Source: Ctenosaura bakeri
Lineage: Eukaryota; Chordata; Lepidosauria; Squamata; Iguanidae
Assembly: GCA_948474755.1 (NCBI GenBank)
Contig: CAOLHI010001664.1
Span: 124,001 to 188,000 of the forward strand
Direction: 5' to 3'
Length of the DNA: 64,000 bases
Part shown: positions 21,576-52,228 of the stretch, piece by piece
How the letters are laid out: the number at the start of each line of letters is the position of its first letter
Position numbering within the stretch: position 1 is the stretch's first letter
Made by a program: the position numbers and the translations under genes
Notes under the pieces: generated by a model
Databases searched by the model: none
What the model was told of the DNA's origin: nothing
Seen by the model: only the letters and a program-made list of their open reading frames with translations

Positions 21576-22440
21576 TGTTACCCTGATGACAGACCCCATC
21601 CTGGGGAATATAAATTTGATATCAAATATGCCTGCCATGCCAGAGAGGTTGCCAGAGTGGGTATGTAGACAAGGAGGTTGAACGACCAAAACTAGGTCAG
21701 GAAAATCCCTATTCATGTTTCCCCTAGGAGACCTCAGGCTAAACATGTCCGCATGGACAAAGGGCCCCCAGCCAAAAATAGTCAACTTGAGGGGATGATT
21801 GGGTTTTCCCCAGGTTGAGAAACTCCGACTTTAGAAAATCCTACATGGTGAGGTCCAACTGCATGAATCAATCATGCAAATTACCAAGTTGCTATTGTTT
21901 GGCATTTCTCCCTCTATTTTGGCCATTGTTCTTCCTGGGAGAGGGCTTGCCCATGAGATATGTTCTGCTCTATAAGGAGTCCTTGTTTTTGAGGGTCTCT
22001 TTGAAGAACTCCCCGCTACACTAGCAGACTGGCACTCTGTTAGTCGAGTGATCCCCTCAGCTGCCTCTCTTCGCTGAGCTTTGTCTTTCTCGCTGCTTCC
22101 GAGACTGAAGACTTCAAGATAGGTGCAGTATTACCGCCTTTATACCCTCTCTACTGAATCCCCTATCAAAGTTCACCTCTTTCCCTTCTTGATAGGCCTT
22201 GTGTGTGTGAATGAGTGAGTGTGTTAGTGCGTGAGAACACATTTATTAATAAAAACTATTTATTAGTACATTTGTCTAGCTTTTTCCTTGGTCTGATCCC
22301 ATAAAAATTGAGTAAAAGATTCTGCTGGGTTACCCTGCCCCTCGTTTTGCCATCGCCAGTGCTTTGCTAATTTTTTCAACTTTTGCATCTTGGAGTGAAT
22401 CATGGTGTCCCCCAAGAGACCCCCAGAAGTCAGGGTAACA
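21576..22440 (+). mobile_element. Solo LTR, 865 bp, inserted in CR1
   Basis: It begins TGTTACCCTGA and ends TCAGGGTAACA, perfect 11-bp inverted ends with the TG...CA of retroviral-type LTRs. The host CR1 reads across the ends. Flanks are ACTG and GCTG, a likely 4-bp target duplication with one change. Inside are a TATA-like 'ctctataagga' (about 21970) and an AATAAA (about 22246) followed by a GT-rich stretch. No internal coding region is next to it. It could be an endogenous-retrovirus or Ty3-type LTR; I cannot tell which. Confidence 0.8.
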
Positions 22441-22480
22441 GCTGGATGACCATTTGCTGGGGGTGCCTTGAGTAACAATA
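22441..22480 (+). mobile_element. CR1 fragment, continuation after the LTR
   Basis: 'gctggatgaccatttgctgg', then 'gtgccttgag' is the normal CR1 continuation of the text that stops at 21575. Confidence 0.7.
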
Positions 22481-22714
22481 GGTTAGCTTCAAATTTAACC
22501 AAATTTCAATGGTGTAAAAGTAGAACAGGGGAGTTATTTTGCATATAAAATAAGTCTCTTTCTTTGTATCAGAAAGAGATGACATGTGGCTGATTTAACA
22601 GTTTGCTCACTGGGACTTATATTTTTATACAGATCTTTTAGGAGTTTTCACCAGTGAAATACAAATATATGGAGATATTTAAGTAGAATAAAATTGTTTG
22701 TTGATAATTGCTGT

Positions 22715-22990
22715 CTAGTCTGCCTTAACCCTAGAAATTAGAGACCTCCAATAGACCTGGTTAGCAACAGCCCTGCTCAGGTCTTGCAAACTCAGGGATG
22801 TGGCTTCCTTGATTGGGTCAATCCACTTGTGTAATGGTCTTCCTCTTTTCTTTTTACTGCCTTCAACTGTAGGTGCCATTATCATGAACCAGCTTAAATC
22901 ACAATCAATATAAGGAATAATTTTGCAGATGCAAAAACTGTGTATGGTGCTATAGGGTCCTTTGAGGCAGATTTTATAATCCTTCACTAA
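22715..22990 (-). mobile_element. BovB-type LINE 3' fragment
   Basis: Minus-strand translation reads IMAPTVEGSKKKRGRPLHKW, then DPIKEATSLSLQDLSRAV and WRSLISRV. This is the conserved C-terminus of BovB ORF2. It is 5'-truncated. Confidence 0.75.
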
Positions 22991-23104
22991 ATAAACTATG
23001 TGAGGTTTTAAAACTACTCATTTTTCAAATGCTCTACTATGATATTGTTGTGTACATGGTAGCAGTCCTGATTACTAACTCAAGGAACTTAGTACCAAAT
23101 AAGG

Positions 23105-23760
23105 CTGCAATAATATTTATTTATGAATATTTATAAACAGTTTAGAACTGAAGATTTCAAAGCAGCGTACAATTATTACAAAACATACAATACAAAAGAG
23201 TACATTTTAAAAAAAAACATACACATACAGACCATTATATGGATGATTGGACTAACCAGAGAATGCTTACTGAAATAGGTTTTTAACATATACTAAAAAC
23301 AACTGTTAACTGCAGCACTATCCATCCTGCACTGAATGAATGTAGAGCAACCCTCAGGGGCATGTGGCACCCTGATGAACTCAAAAACCAAATAGATCTA
23401 TACGGATTGAGGTGGCTTAGGGTCTCAAGTTTTAAGGGCTTTAGAAATGAACAACTAACCTTTAAACTTGTCCATTAGTGAAGAGGAAGCCAGTATTGTT
23501 CCTTGAGCAGATGTATTATGTGCTGACAGTAAGTTATACCACTCAGAAGCCAGCTGAAACACTCTGCACCAACTGCAGCTTCCAGACCAATCTGAAAGGC
23601 AATCCCACACAGCATATAGTGAAACTGTTCAGTTCTGAGGTTACCTGTGACTTGAACATTGTAGCCAGGCATACATGTCTGAGAACAGCCATAACTGACA
23701 TCTGAGCCACTGCACCCACCTGAGTCTCCAGCAATAAAGACAAATATTCCTATGCTGAGC
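23105..23760 (-). repeat. L2-like tail and adjoining repeat, minus strand
   Basis: 'aatatttatttatgaatatt', then 'caaagcagcgtacaattatt' resembles the reversed 3' tail of L2-type repeats. The following 500 bases have the same feel (ggctttagaaatgaacaact) but no readable domain. Confidence 0.3.
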
Positions 23761-23871
23761 ACTCAGTCCTTCAGAGGGAGTTCAACCCTATACAGAACAT
23801 TAGTCTGCATATCTACTAATATATAAAAGTTTATCTGTGTCAGGCAGGCGAACATCTCATATGATTGGCTG

Positions 23872-23950
23872 CCTGAGAAGATTCTATGGAATCTTGGGGT
23901 CTGCAGAGGGGCCTTTAGAATTCTCAGCCAGAGAGCTCTGATTAGGCCAG
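23872..23950. repeat. hAT-type MITE fragment
   Basis: 'attctatggaatcttggggt', then 'tttagaattctcagccagag' matches the inner part of the MITEs at 18860 and 30470. No terminus is visible. Confidence 0.45.
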
Positions 23951-23997
23951 TTACTATGGATATGAGGCCTAGCAGCAAGAAGGAGGCCAGTGTATTC

Positions 23998-24903
23998 TGT
24001 TATTGCTGTTGCCCAGCCCTGACTTAAGGGATGTCAGATATCATTTTGATATCAATAATTCGGCTCTCTTCCACCACCTCTCTCCATGTGTCTGCACGGT
24101 CACCGGACAAACTCGCAAGACAGGCACAGCCGATAATTGCTGCAATATCCTAAACAATATAGGCTGGCCAAACATAGCCATCCTGATGCTTTAGGAGACC
24201 TCTTGGCAAGCACGCTATTATGTATGCACGCTGCTCACAAACAACTCCCTGCCCCGAGCAGGCAACTTGGCAAGCTGAATTCTCAACTGTCAAGCACTGT
24301 GTATTTGCATACCGGCTACTCTACTGTCAATTTGGACCTAACTCAATCATGCTAAATTCTGACCTTTCGGAGGCTTTGTCTCCAGCCCTAAACTCATTGT
24401 TTTTCCCTAAGTATGAACTGGCCTACGGCTACATTCTCCCTATAAAAACCCCTGATTTTGAGAGCTTCTTTGGATTGCTCCCAATTTCCATGCCGTCCTG
24501 CTGCCGCTTGGCTGGGTGAGCCTTCCCCTCAGTTCCACGTACTGAGCCTCCATACCAACGAACTCAATCTTCAGACTACCCAGGCTTCAGGACAGGTGTA
24601 GTATCACCCAAATCAACAATCCCTCTTAAAATTCTCTGTCCCACTCCAACCTTTATTTTTCTATAGTTCTCTGTGTGATTGTGTTGCATACACTGTCTGT
24701 ATTTTAATAAAGATCACAATCGTTCTTAAACTCTGGTTTGCTTCTTGGCTTGGCCTGACCCTGTAGACATTGGGTAAAAGATTCTGCTGCGTTGCTCTGC
24801 TTCTCCCATTGCTAGCTCGTGCTCTTTGACTAATTTCCCCAACTTGTTTAATTGTGAGCGCATTTAGGTGTCCCCCACGGGCCCCCCAGTAAACAGGGTA
24901 ACA
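23998..24903 (+). mobile_element. Solo LTR, about 906 bp, same family as 21576-22440
   Basis: It starts TGTTATTG and ends CAGGGTAACA, flanked on both sides by ATTC, a 4-bp target duplication. It has a TATA box (ctataaaaac, about 24441) and AATAAA (about 24707). Its last 200 bases run parallel to those of the other LTR (ttgggtaaaagattctgctg; then ggtgtcccccacgg). The separate target duplications show two independent insertions rather than one provirus. Confidence 0.8.
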
Positions 24904-27560
24904 ATTCCCTCAAGAACCCAACCTCTGTATGTTAATAACTCTGAATACAGATTGGATTGGGGAATATGGGGAAAAGTTACAGGTACTGGATAAGACAGTT
25001 TGGGGAATTAGAGACATAGGATCTCAAATCTTTCTAACAAGTATTACCTATGAGAAAATAAAATCTCAGGCAACGCTAGGTAAATATGGTAGTCTCTTAT
25101 ATGTATGAACCACATGTGGACACACATCTGTGAATAATTATTTAGAAGTAACCTCCCTAAACACAACAAACCATGCAGCAGGGTGAAAACAGTGTAAAAC
25201 TGCAATTTAAAAATGAGCCAGATATGAATTATAAGCACTGTTCTACCTTTGAATACATGTGCATAATGTCAACAGCTGTGGAGTGTAGACTTCACTTACG
25301 CCTACACATTAGTCCTGTTGTGTTTCATAATTTGAGTTGGCAAAATTAACTGAATAACTAATTTATACAGAGTTACAGAAAAAAGTATTTTGTCATTGAT
25401 TTCTAGAATTACCTTGAAATTATCCATTTTTGTGAACCTTACAACACATAAAAAAAATGCCAAAGAGCTCACTTGTGTTTTCTTCTAATCAGCTGTATCT
25501 CTTTATTGCTTATTTACATGTTAAACAATAAGAGAAGAAACAGCTGTGTTGCAATTCTATACACACTTACCTTTGAGCAAGCTGCCTTTAACTCGATATA
25601 TCTATACACATAATCAGGTCAATAAATATTTTGAGGATTTGTGGATGTGTGGACACTGAAGGCTTTTATCATTTGGAGAAGATCTCTGAAATTCTGAGGG
25701 AAGAAATTAGTCCTATTTATTATGTAAGTTATTTTGTGACAGGTTGGCATTGTTTCAGTGACATACGCATGTGCCCAACATTTGTCTATGTAGGTCTTTT
25801 TTGGTTGTTGCAGAGGAAGGAATTCACTACCTCCTTAGTACAATGACCTCCCATCCTCCTCAAGTCTCAATTTTCTCCTATGGACTCTATGCTCCATGGT
25901 CATTTATTAGTTGGTATAGAGCTGGGGGAATCAGAGCGGTGTCTGATTATGTCTCTAAGGTCAGATGCAGAACAACTGCATTCACTAGGACATCCTGGGA
26001 AATACTCTGGAAGTCCCAGAGGATGACATTGTCATACTACATCCCCCTATTGGGAAATAGCCAGACCATTCTCTGATATCTCCTCCTCCCACCCAGTGGA
26101 GGAATGTGTGTTCTGCTGGGGAGGGGAGAAGTGGCATAGTTCTACTTCATCAGAACTTTATGCTATATCACCTAATGCAGGATCTTGGGCAATGTCTCAG
26201 AACTAAGAATATATGCATCATTACTGTATTCCACAGGATCTGCTCCCAAGACAACACACATAAGATTGCACTACATAAGATGATGCAGCTCTACAAAGTT
26301 AATAGGTATGCATGGGCATAACAGAGCTCAATGGAAACAGTTCCAGATTTCTCAAGGCATTTTCAGTAAATTGCTTTCTCTATGCGATAAGCTGAGTCCA
26401 AATGAAGAATGTTACAAACGCATGCTACTGTTTTGAAGACATTTGGCAAAACAGCTTGAAAACCTGGACAATGCAATGGCGCATTGCAAGAAACATTTTG
26501 AGGAGTTAAGAATATTTGAAAGTTGCTTTGTCTCCCAGCCTTCAACATGGACAAAGTCAGAACCATGCTAGCAGAAAACATCAAAACCTAAAAAATCTTG
26601 GAATAAAGGCTTCTATAACTAAGTGATGTGACAGTGCAGACAAGAATTTTCTTTCCCATATATAAAAAACTGTTGGACAAAATAAAATCATAATACAAAA
26701 ATACAAATGCACTTTTGCAGACTCAAATTTAATTTCTCTGTGACGGATGCATAGAGCATTATGATGTTTGGAATGCTGAGTCTATGTGACTGTTCTCGAT
26801 CACATTGATTCAACTTGACTGTTTTGATCTCTAGAAAGGATTGTATGGTGCACCTTGGCCAGAGCTTACCTGGACAGGAAATGGTTCTGAGGTTTACATT
26901 GTAGCAGAAGAATGTGGTTACCACTTTCTATGGAAACTTGGATCTATTATTAAGAGAATACTAAAGTAACCATCAGTTTTTCTCTACTGCTTTATCCTGT
27001 GCTGCTGCTCTTTGTTGGGTATGAGAATTACAGCAGAGGTAAGGCCTCAGTGGTTGCTATGGTTTCTATGAAATGAATGTCTACCTAGCAAATAGTTGTA
27101 GGAAATGCAAAAACATTTGATTAAAATTCAAGGCTTTGAGATAAGCCAAACTTTAAATTATGTATTGAAATTGCATAATAACTCAACAATTGAGAGAATG
27201 CGCGACCAGAGAAGCTGGTATAAAGCTCCAGGGATGGGCAGGGTGCTGAGGAATTGCTCTGCACCTACTCCATATGGGTGAAGCCCCATGGCCAAGATCC
27301 TGATGGATTCTTATTTGTTTATGGAAATAAATATATTTCTGAATATGAATCTCCAAATTGATTTGGAGGGATCAACTGTGTTAATAGCATTTCTCCATTT
27401 ATAACCTTAGGCTTCTTATTTTGTTCTGTTCTTCTAACATGTCTTTGTATGTGGAGGCTGGATATTCACGACCACATAACATGATTTTACAAACTCTGCT
27501 GTAGAACAGATAGCTGGTTCTGGCTTCAGAAGCAAATCCATGTGAGGTGTGGTTAAACTC
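24904..27560. other. Non-coding stretch upstream of the DDX3X CpG island
   Basis: I see no supported exon or RNA gene. Short open frames (for example 25771-26076) lack domain signals and splice context. There are diffuse repeat-like segments (for example 27190-27330, with 'ggtataaagctccagggatg') that I cannot assign. Confidence 0.35.
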
Positions 27561-28767
27561 AAAATGAATGGTACATAATATTGGAGCTGATTATCAGAGA
27601 AACGAGAGTAGCGTTTGGGAAATCACTTCCTTATAATCCATGTCACCCGAGTTCTCGCATCTCATGCGGCAATCCCGGAAAAGTGGCAGTGGGTGAATGC
27701 TTTGGTTTGGGAAAGTGGCCCTTTGAAGTACAAAACAGACCTAAGGAGGAAGCGGTGTGCCACAGAACTAAGCGGTCTGCCAGGCATTTTCAAACGCGCC
27801 TGCCTTTACTGCATACAGCCTCCATTTTTATTCCTCTGACTGAACGCGTACCGAAACACAAAGGCATCTCCCCCCCGCGTCTACTTTTTCTCCATCCGCA
27901 GAGGTATAGGAGGGAGCTTGTTTTCCTTGCCACGTTTAACTCCCTCAGCAAAGTAGTCTCCCTGACGAAGGGGAAAAGAGATGGTAGGTGAAGTTACAAG
28001 TATTTGTTTTTAAAGGGTCACACAGACTGGAGGATGCGGGCGCCGAGACCGCAGCCGCCGCTTCCTTAAGGTTGGGTGACTGTGCAGGGCCACCAGGTGG
28101 GGGGGGGCTGAAGGCGGCCTGCCCACCCCGTTCGTTACCAAGCGACCTCTCCTTAGGTCACATACGGGCAGAAGCGGCTCACGTCATCGTGCCACAATGA
28201 CAGACTCTCGTCCTGTTTCTCGCCGCTCTTGAAGACACAGGCCGCGGCCTAGCCGGTTCGCCCTCTCCCGCTCAATCCCCCACCGGCCCCCCATCTCCCT
28301 TTTCTCAGCGAAAAGCTGCACCAGTTCAGCAGCCTCCGCCGCAATCGACTTAAGATGGCGGCCAGCCCGATCAGGATGCCCACGTGACTTAGGGAGAGCC
28401 TTACTGTTGCTGCGCCAGGCCGCTTTGGATGAAATATCGCGAGATCTTGAGGAAACGGGGGGGGTGACCGGTCAGAGATTTTACGAAACGAAAACACAAG
28501 GGAGAAGGGGGGGAGCGAGGAGGGGGGCAGATCTCGCGCGAAGGCCGCCATAAACATTGTAAAGGGAAGCCTCGCGGTACCACCTTAAGAGTCTCCCGAA
28601 TCGGGAGGAGTCCTAGCCTGCCTAGTCCTCGCGGCAGCCTTGGGATTTCTTCGCCCTCCCCCCACCTCTTTATGCGGAGCGGAGAGTTCTCCCCGCGATA
28701 CCTTTTGCTGCAAGCAGAGGTGGGGGGAGGGGACGGAGAGGAGGAAGAAAGGGCGTGGTTTGCGCGC

Positions 28768-28811
28768 TGACGTCAGCACGCCGGCGGCGAGGGGGCGGAG
28801 AAATATATAAA
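28768..28811 (+). promoter_or_regulatory. DDX3X: DDX3X core promoter: CRE, GC box and TATA box
   Basis: A perfect palindromic CRE (TGACGTCA, 28768-28775) is followed by GGGGGCGGAG (28791-28800) and TATATAAA (28804-28811). A TATA at that place predicts transcription start near 28832-28840, about 120 bases upstream of the ATG. CREB/ATF-family binding and TATA use are inferred from the motifs only. Confidence 0.7.
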
Positions 28812-28834
28812 GGCCCCGGCCGAACTGGGGGGGT

Positions 28835-28957
28835 TTCAGTTAGAGAAGTGATTCCAAGGCGGAGGAGAGGGAGCCGCAGCAGCAGAGGCTAGTTCTACGT
28901 CTGGTGAATCTTGAGTTTCTCTACGCGGAGCGGGACCTCCCGAGACGATCTCTCGTT
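28835..28957 (+). other. DDX3X: Predicted DDX3X 5' untranslated region
   Basis: It runs from the start site implied by the TATA box to the ATG. It is GC-rich with a short GCAGCAGCAG run near 28876 and no upstream ATG. The ATG context has G at -3 and A at +4, a moderate Kozak context. The start is predicted, not observed. Confidence 0.55.
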
Positions 28958-46786
<17,829 letters not shown>

Positions 46787-47311
46787 TCTGCTTGCCGCAG
46801 ATTCTTACCAAACAAGCTAATATGGAAACCACATGTAACTTAGCCAGACTATACCTTGTGTAGCTTCAAGAACTCGCAGTACATTACCAGCTGTGATTCT
46901 CCACTGAATTTTTTTTAAGGGAGCTCAAGGTCACAAGAAGGAAAGGAACAGAAGCCCTACTTTGAAGAAGGTTTAAAGACTCCATTGTAGTCAGGATTAA
47001 CCCCCACCCACCCCCACTCCCAGACTGTATTTATAATTTTGTGACTGAGGATCATTTGTTAATGTACTGTGCCTTTAACTTTAGACAACTTTTTATTTTG
47101 ATGTCCTGTTGGCTCAGTAATGCCCAAGATTATCAATTGTCTTGACAAAATTACTCAACTTGGGCTTTAAAAAAATCAAACCTTGGCACACAGGTGTGAT
47201 ACAACTTACAGGAATCATTGATTCATCCACTTTATACTACAAAACAAAACAAAAGAAAAACCAACTTGTGCGGTGGCCTGCATTAGGGCTTTGAGACTCG
47301 GAGATTTGAAA

Positions 47312-47317
47312 AATAAA
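47312..47317 (+). terminator. DDX3X: Proximal AATAAA polyadenylation signal
   Basis: AATAAA lies in 'gaaaaataaaacatcttg', 526 bases after the stop codon. No strong GT-rich element follows within 40 bases, so use is uncertain. Confidence 0.45.
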
Positions 47318-49182
47318 ACATCTTGAAGCATATCAATGGAATTAGTTTCTAATGTGGCAAAACTGTACAAAGTTAAAGTTGATTTGCTCACTCTATCCTG
47401 GATAGGTACTTAGAACCTGATAGTCTTTAATAAGCCATTCCAGTCATGATGATGAGGTGATGTATGGATACATGCATACAAGCACTGTTTAAAAAAGTTA
47501 ATGCAAGTAAACACAGCAATTCCAGTGTTTAGGCAGATTATTAATGTGAGCTAGCCAAATGGAGGCGGAACATTACAGGGAATGTTTAAAGGTCTGAACT
47601 TGAAATAGTTTTTAGGAGAATTCATCTATTTAGACTTCTCAAAATTGCCTGCCACATAAAATTGAAATGGTAGAATGGCTGACCACAACAGTGATGGGTC
47701 CACTTTTTAAGGGCCTGACTGATTTTTTTGGTCTTAACGCATGCTAGTGTTGATGTTTTTTGGTCAAGGGGGAATGAACAGGAAGAATTATGCAGCAGGC
47801 TTTATTTTAATGCAGATTCACATTACTCTGTTCAAGCTGCGTTGAAGTGTTAACTGGCTTACTGTAGACTTGTAAAATGGCTCCAGAAGAGTAACAAATT
47901 CTGAGATCACAAAGGTTGGAATGTACATAACTGCACAAGGTTAATTCTGCTATCAAGTGCAGTTTTAGTCAGTTTTAGTTGCATAGGTTTCCATTGTATT
48001 TAGTCTGTTATGCTGAATCTGGCCAAAGATAAAAGTGTTTCCAACAGTAAAATGCCTCTGCCACTTAGTTTCTCTGACCTAACTTCTGTGGCCAGAGCTA
48101 TTACCAACTCTTAGTCTAAGTGGTATAGGACAACAGCAAAATCTCCTAAAGTGCAATAGATCTTTTCAAGTGTATTGTGCCTTGTTCTAAACTTTAAGTA
48201 GGTGCACTTGACAGTATTTGAGGTCATTTGTTATGGTGCTATTTCAATTAGTCTAGATTTAGGCCCTTGTACATTTTGCCCATAACTTTTTACAAAATAC
48301 TTCTTTTATTGCACATTCAGAAAATTTTATATGTCTTGTGTGCGTGTCCTTAACTTCCAATCTTATTTTGTCTCTTGGGAGACTGAACGCAGCTTGTTTA
48401 AGGAGAAGGAACTAGATACTAAAACTGGGACCATGGGAATAATGGTTGGGAAGAAAACTATTTGCACACGACAGATTTCTAGATACTTTTTGCTGCTAGT
48501 TTTGTGTAATATTTATTGAACATTTTTGACAAATATTTATTTTTGTAAGCCTAAAAGTGATTCTTTGAAAGTTTAAAGAAACTTGACCAAAAGACAGTAC
48601 AAAAACACTGGCACTTGAATGTTGAATGTCACCGTATGCGTGAAATTATATATTTCGGGGTAGTGTGAGCTTTTAATGTTTAAGTCATATTAAACTCTTA
48701 AGTCAAATTAAGCAGACCCGGCATTGGCAGTGTAGCCATAACTTTCTGATAGTAAAACAAAAATTGGCAACTTTAAAATTGAACATGCCAAGGTTTTGAT
48801 ACACTTGTCTTAAGATATTAATGAAACACTTCAAAACACTGATGTGAAGTGTCCAGATTCTCAGATGTTTGTTGCGTGAGTTTTTGTTTAGTTGTGTGGT
48901 TTTTTTCAGTGAATGTCTGGCACATTGCAATCCTCAAACATGTGGTTTATATTTGTTGTATTGGCATAATCAGTGACTTGTACATTCAGCAATAGCATTT
49001 TAGCAAGTTTTACAGCCAGCAATATTCTTCTGTTCAGATAAGGATTCAATCATATGCAAAGAATGGATTTAAACTTGCTAAGTGTAAAAGATTTGAACGT
49101 CAGGTCACTGTAGGTTTAGTAATTGCTTATTGTATTAGTTTAGATGCTAGCACTGCATGTGCTGTGCATTACTCTCAATTTT

Positions 49183-49193
49183 AATAAAATAAA
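49183..49193 (+). terminator. DDX3X: Distal tandem AATAAA polyadenylation signals
   Basis: Two overlapping signals in 'ttaataaaataaaaagttga' are followed by 'caggttttttattcattgtt', a T/GT-rich downstream element. This is the better candidate for the main transcript end. A third AATAAA is at 49241. Confidence 0.65.
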
Positions 49194-49259
49194 AAGTTGA
49201 AATGCACATTATGTAGTTCAGGTTTTTTATTCATTGTTTGAATAAAGTATGGGCATTCT

Positions 49260-52228
49260 GGTGATGAAGTGCGCTTGTTTAAACCAGTACTTAAAGCTTT
49301 GTTCCTCCAGTTGCTTTGCACTTCCAACATGACCAATAGGATTCTGGAAATTAAAGCCCAAACATCTGGACGAGTGAAGATGGGGAATCACTTCAGGGCA
49401 CAGAAGAAATTATTTCATGGACCAGCCTTAGTTCTTAACATTGTTCATCCTTGCTGACTGAGCATGAGGCAACCATTTGAATAAATTATTGTGGAATAGC
49501 CACCATAAACAGTTTACATCTTACTCACTGCATGAGACATGAAACAATATTTTGCAGCTGTTCACACATGGCAAGAGCCTTTATTGGCCTAAGTAATATT
49601 CCTGACTTAGTTTACACTCCACAACAGTCTCAACCTGGATTACCACATATAATGAACACTTGACAGTGCCTTTTCAGTCTGGACTGGTGTGTCAATAAAG
49701 CCCTATGACTAAAGCCTGGGGTACTTAGCTGCCGTTGTGGTTAAATGTCTGCGAGACACAGACATGCGAAAGACAGCAGGACAGATGAGTGTAAACATCG
49801 TTTAAATTTTCTGGATGAGCGTGTGGATTACTTGCTTATGCCAGCTGATCAAAATAGTGTAAACACCACTTTAAATCTCAATCTTGTACTCTAAGGCTAA
49901 TGAAGTATTGAGATAGGTACATGTCTCAGATAGTTGACATTTCAGATTGGAGATCCTGTGGTTGAGGTGTGCAACTTGTACGTGCAAAATGTGTTCTTAA
50001 GTGTGGATGTTGGATGCAGGTGCGCAGAAAAATGCTATATTTTGGAGGCATAGAGAACTTTTTTGATGAAGAGTTTGGTAACCTGATAACTCTTCCAATG
50101 ATTGCTGTCATCCAAATGAGGAAAAAAACCTGTCCCTTAGTAACTAGCAAGAGGGTAAGCTATGCTTGGTGGGATTGGAAAGGAAAAGTGCTGAGCACTG
50201 ACAAAACCTAGTAAGATGAGATTCGTGTAGCTTAGCTTCCAGAGATGATTGGGCTCCTGTCATTTTTGGCAATTATGGAATGGAATTCATAGTCCATTGG
50301 AAAAATGTCAAGTTGTGGGAGATAAAGGACAAAATCACTTAAAGGTGTCAAATAATGTGCACGTACAGCAGTGACTATCTGCATATCACATAATCTGTTT
50401 GTAATGCATTCCATCGAAGTAACTAATTTGACCAATTTATAGTAGCAAATTAATTCCCCCAATTCTAACAACATCTAAGAAAGTTTTGTTCAATCCAAAC
50501 ATCACAAGCTTTGAGGGATTGATTTTAGAGATAGCGGTACTCGCCTTTTTGTCAAAGCTTTGGAAATTTGCTCTTTTGGGCTACAATTTCCAGGATTCCT
50601 CCATCATTGTGGTCACTGGTCGCCATGGGAAGTACATTCCAACATTCCAAAAACTATTTTTCTAAGTGCTTTTTGGATAGTTTGTGGAGAAGTCTGTCTT
50701 CAGAAACATAGGCTTTGTAGTGGAGGATATGCACACTCCGCAAAGCAGAATTCACAGGTAAGATTCTGTACATCCTAATCTTTGAATCAAAGGTGGTTTG
50801 TTGGGAGAAGAGTGCCAGTTGGGTAGTGCCCCCATACAGCAGTGGGGGAGAGAGGCAGTTCCCAGTTTGTTTGGACGTGTGTGTGACTGATGCATGGTGC
50901 TGGTGAGTCTACAGATAACAGGATTTCTAATTAATTTTAATGACTGCATTGCAGTGCTCCTGAGTTATGTAATGAGATTACTCTGTCACATTCAGAGGCT
51001 TATGCTGGCACCCTTATTTTGGGTGATAAATTAATAATGCCCTGTTGGAGGTCTTACTCTAGTAATGTGTATAGTCCAGTACTTGGAGGTCTGGGTTCAC
51101 ATACATGCTACTCCAGTCTTGGGACAAAACAGCAGGGATGCTGTATTGAGATGCAGTGTAACATCCTAGCAGGTGGAACTACATTATCTTGCCTATCTTC
51201 CAACCTCCAACCCTGAGTCTGACCATTTTCCTATGCCCTCCAACATGTCCATGTAGTGACCAGGGAGGGGGGCAGCTAAGGATTGTCCAGTTAAATTTTC
51301 ATACCCAGAGGTACAATAATAACTCGTTCTCTGAGGCTTCTAGAGGGCTCCCAGTAAGATGCCTATATTGTGTCCAGCTACTGGAGCATAACTGGACAAA
51401 GTCTCGGATGGCTTGCAGCCTCCCCAGTAGCTATGCGGCCATCAACAGTAGGCTGCAAGAAAACTGAAGTTTGAGGGGAATCATTGCATGAGAAAACTAA
51501 TTCCTGACCCCTTAACAACAAAGTTGGACTTAGGTCTAAGAATGTCACTAATATGGTAGTGTTTTTCTTAGCCCAGTAACTTGCAGGCAATAGTGAGCTT
51601 TCAGCACATCATTAGATGGCAGTCCTGCAGCAATGCAAATTTGTAGTAGGGCTGAAATCAGAATCTTTTGCTTTTACTGTCCATAGAGAAGAGCACATTC
51701 TCCTACAAATGAATAATACTCTTTGTAAAAATGAATTATTACTTTGATTTTAGTGAATTAATTTATGTGCTAGGTTGAGTGTCATCTAGCAAAATATCCT
51801 AGAAATCCTGGTTAAATGCCTATCCATATTTAATGATTTATTCCTGTTGACTTTACATCGATGATTTCCTATAGGCCTAGTAGAATGAACAGTGCTATCT
51901 CTGAGCAACAGTATAATACAGAATACCTCTGTGTTTAAAGGAGCACTTCACAAAACTTCCATAGTTTACTCCAGAAATAATTCAGAACGAGAGTGCTTTA
52001 CTTCTGTCCTTGTCTGAATTGTCAAATCAGTGTGGAATAAAAACGGCTCCTCAAAAGTGGTGGTCTGCAGCATAGTTCCAGAAAAGTATGCAACAGTTGC
52101 AGCCAATCAATATAAATATTGGACTGGTATAGCAAAAGAGAAATTGTCAGCCTCTCATCAGATCATCTGAGAGACACTGGAGTGAAATACACTTATTTAG
52201 TTACAGTCAAAGCTGTCCAAATGAAGTA
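49260..52228. other. Intergenic stretch downstream of DDX3X
   Basis: No supported gene or named repeat. 'gggctacaatttccaggatt' near 50577 is a phrase common in hAT-type MITEs of reptiles, but no terminus is visible. Short open frames lack domain or splice support. Confidence 0.35.

Larger units (their letters stand above)
46787..49215 (+). other. DDX3X: DDX3X 3' untranslated region
   Basis: The stop TGA is at 46784-46786. Non-coding sequence with no obvious repeats follows, AT-rich and with many TTT/ATTTA-like patches. Two polyadenylation stages are possible: a proximal AATAAA at 47312 and a distal pair at 49183 and 49188 with a T/GT-rich stretch downstream. A long 3' UTR of roughly 2.4 kb fits what is known of vertebrate DDX3X. 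The end is inferred from the signals. Confidence 0.65.

Noticed and set aside
21576..24903. One provirus bounded by the two LTRs
   Set aside because: The sequence between them is CR1 and BovB remnant, not internal coding sequence, and each LTR has its own 4-bp flank pair.
25771..26076. 101-codon open frame as an upstream gene or exon
   Set aside because: No recognisable domain, no convincing acceptor or donor, AT-rich surroundings.
27581..27991. 136-codon open frame upstream of the CpG island
   Set aside because: No domain, no splice context and overlapping equally long alternative frames; best explained by chance in GC-rising sequence.
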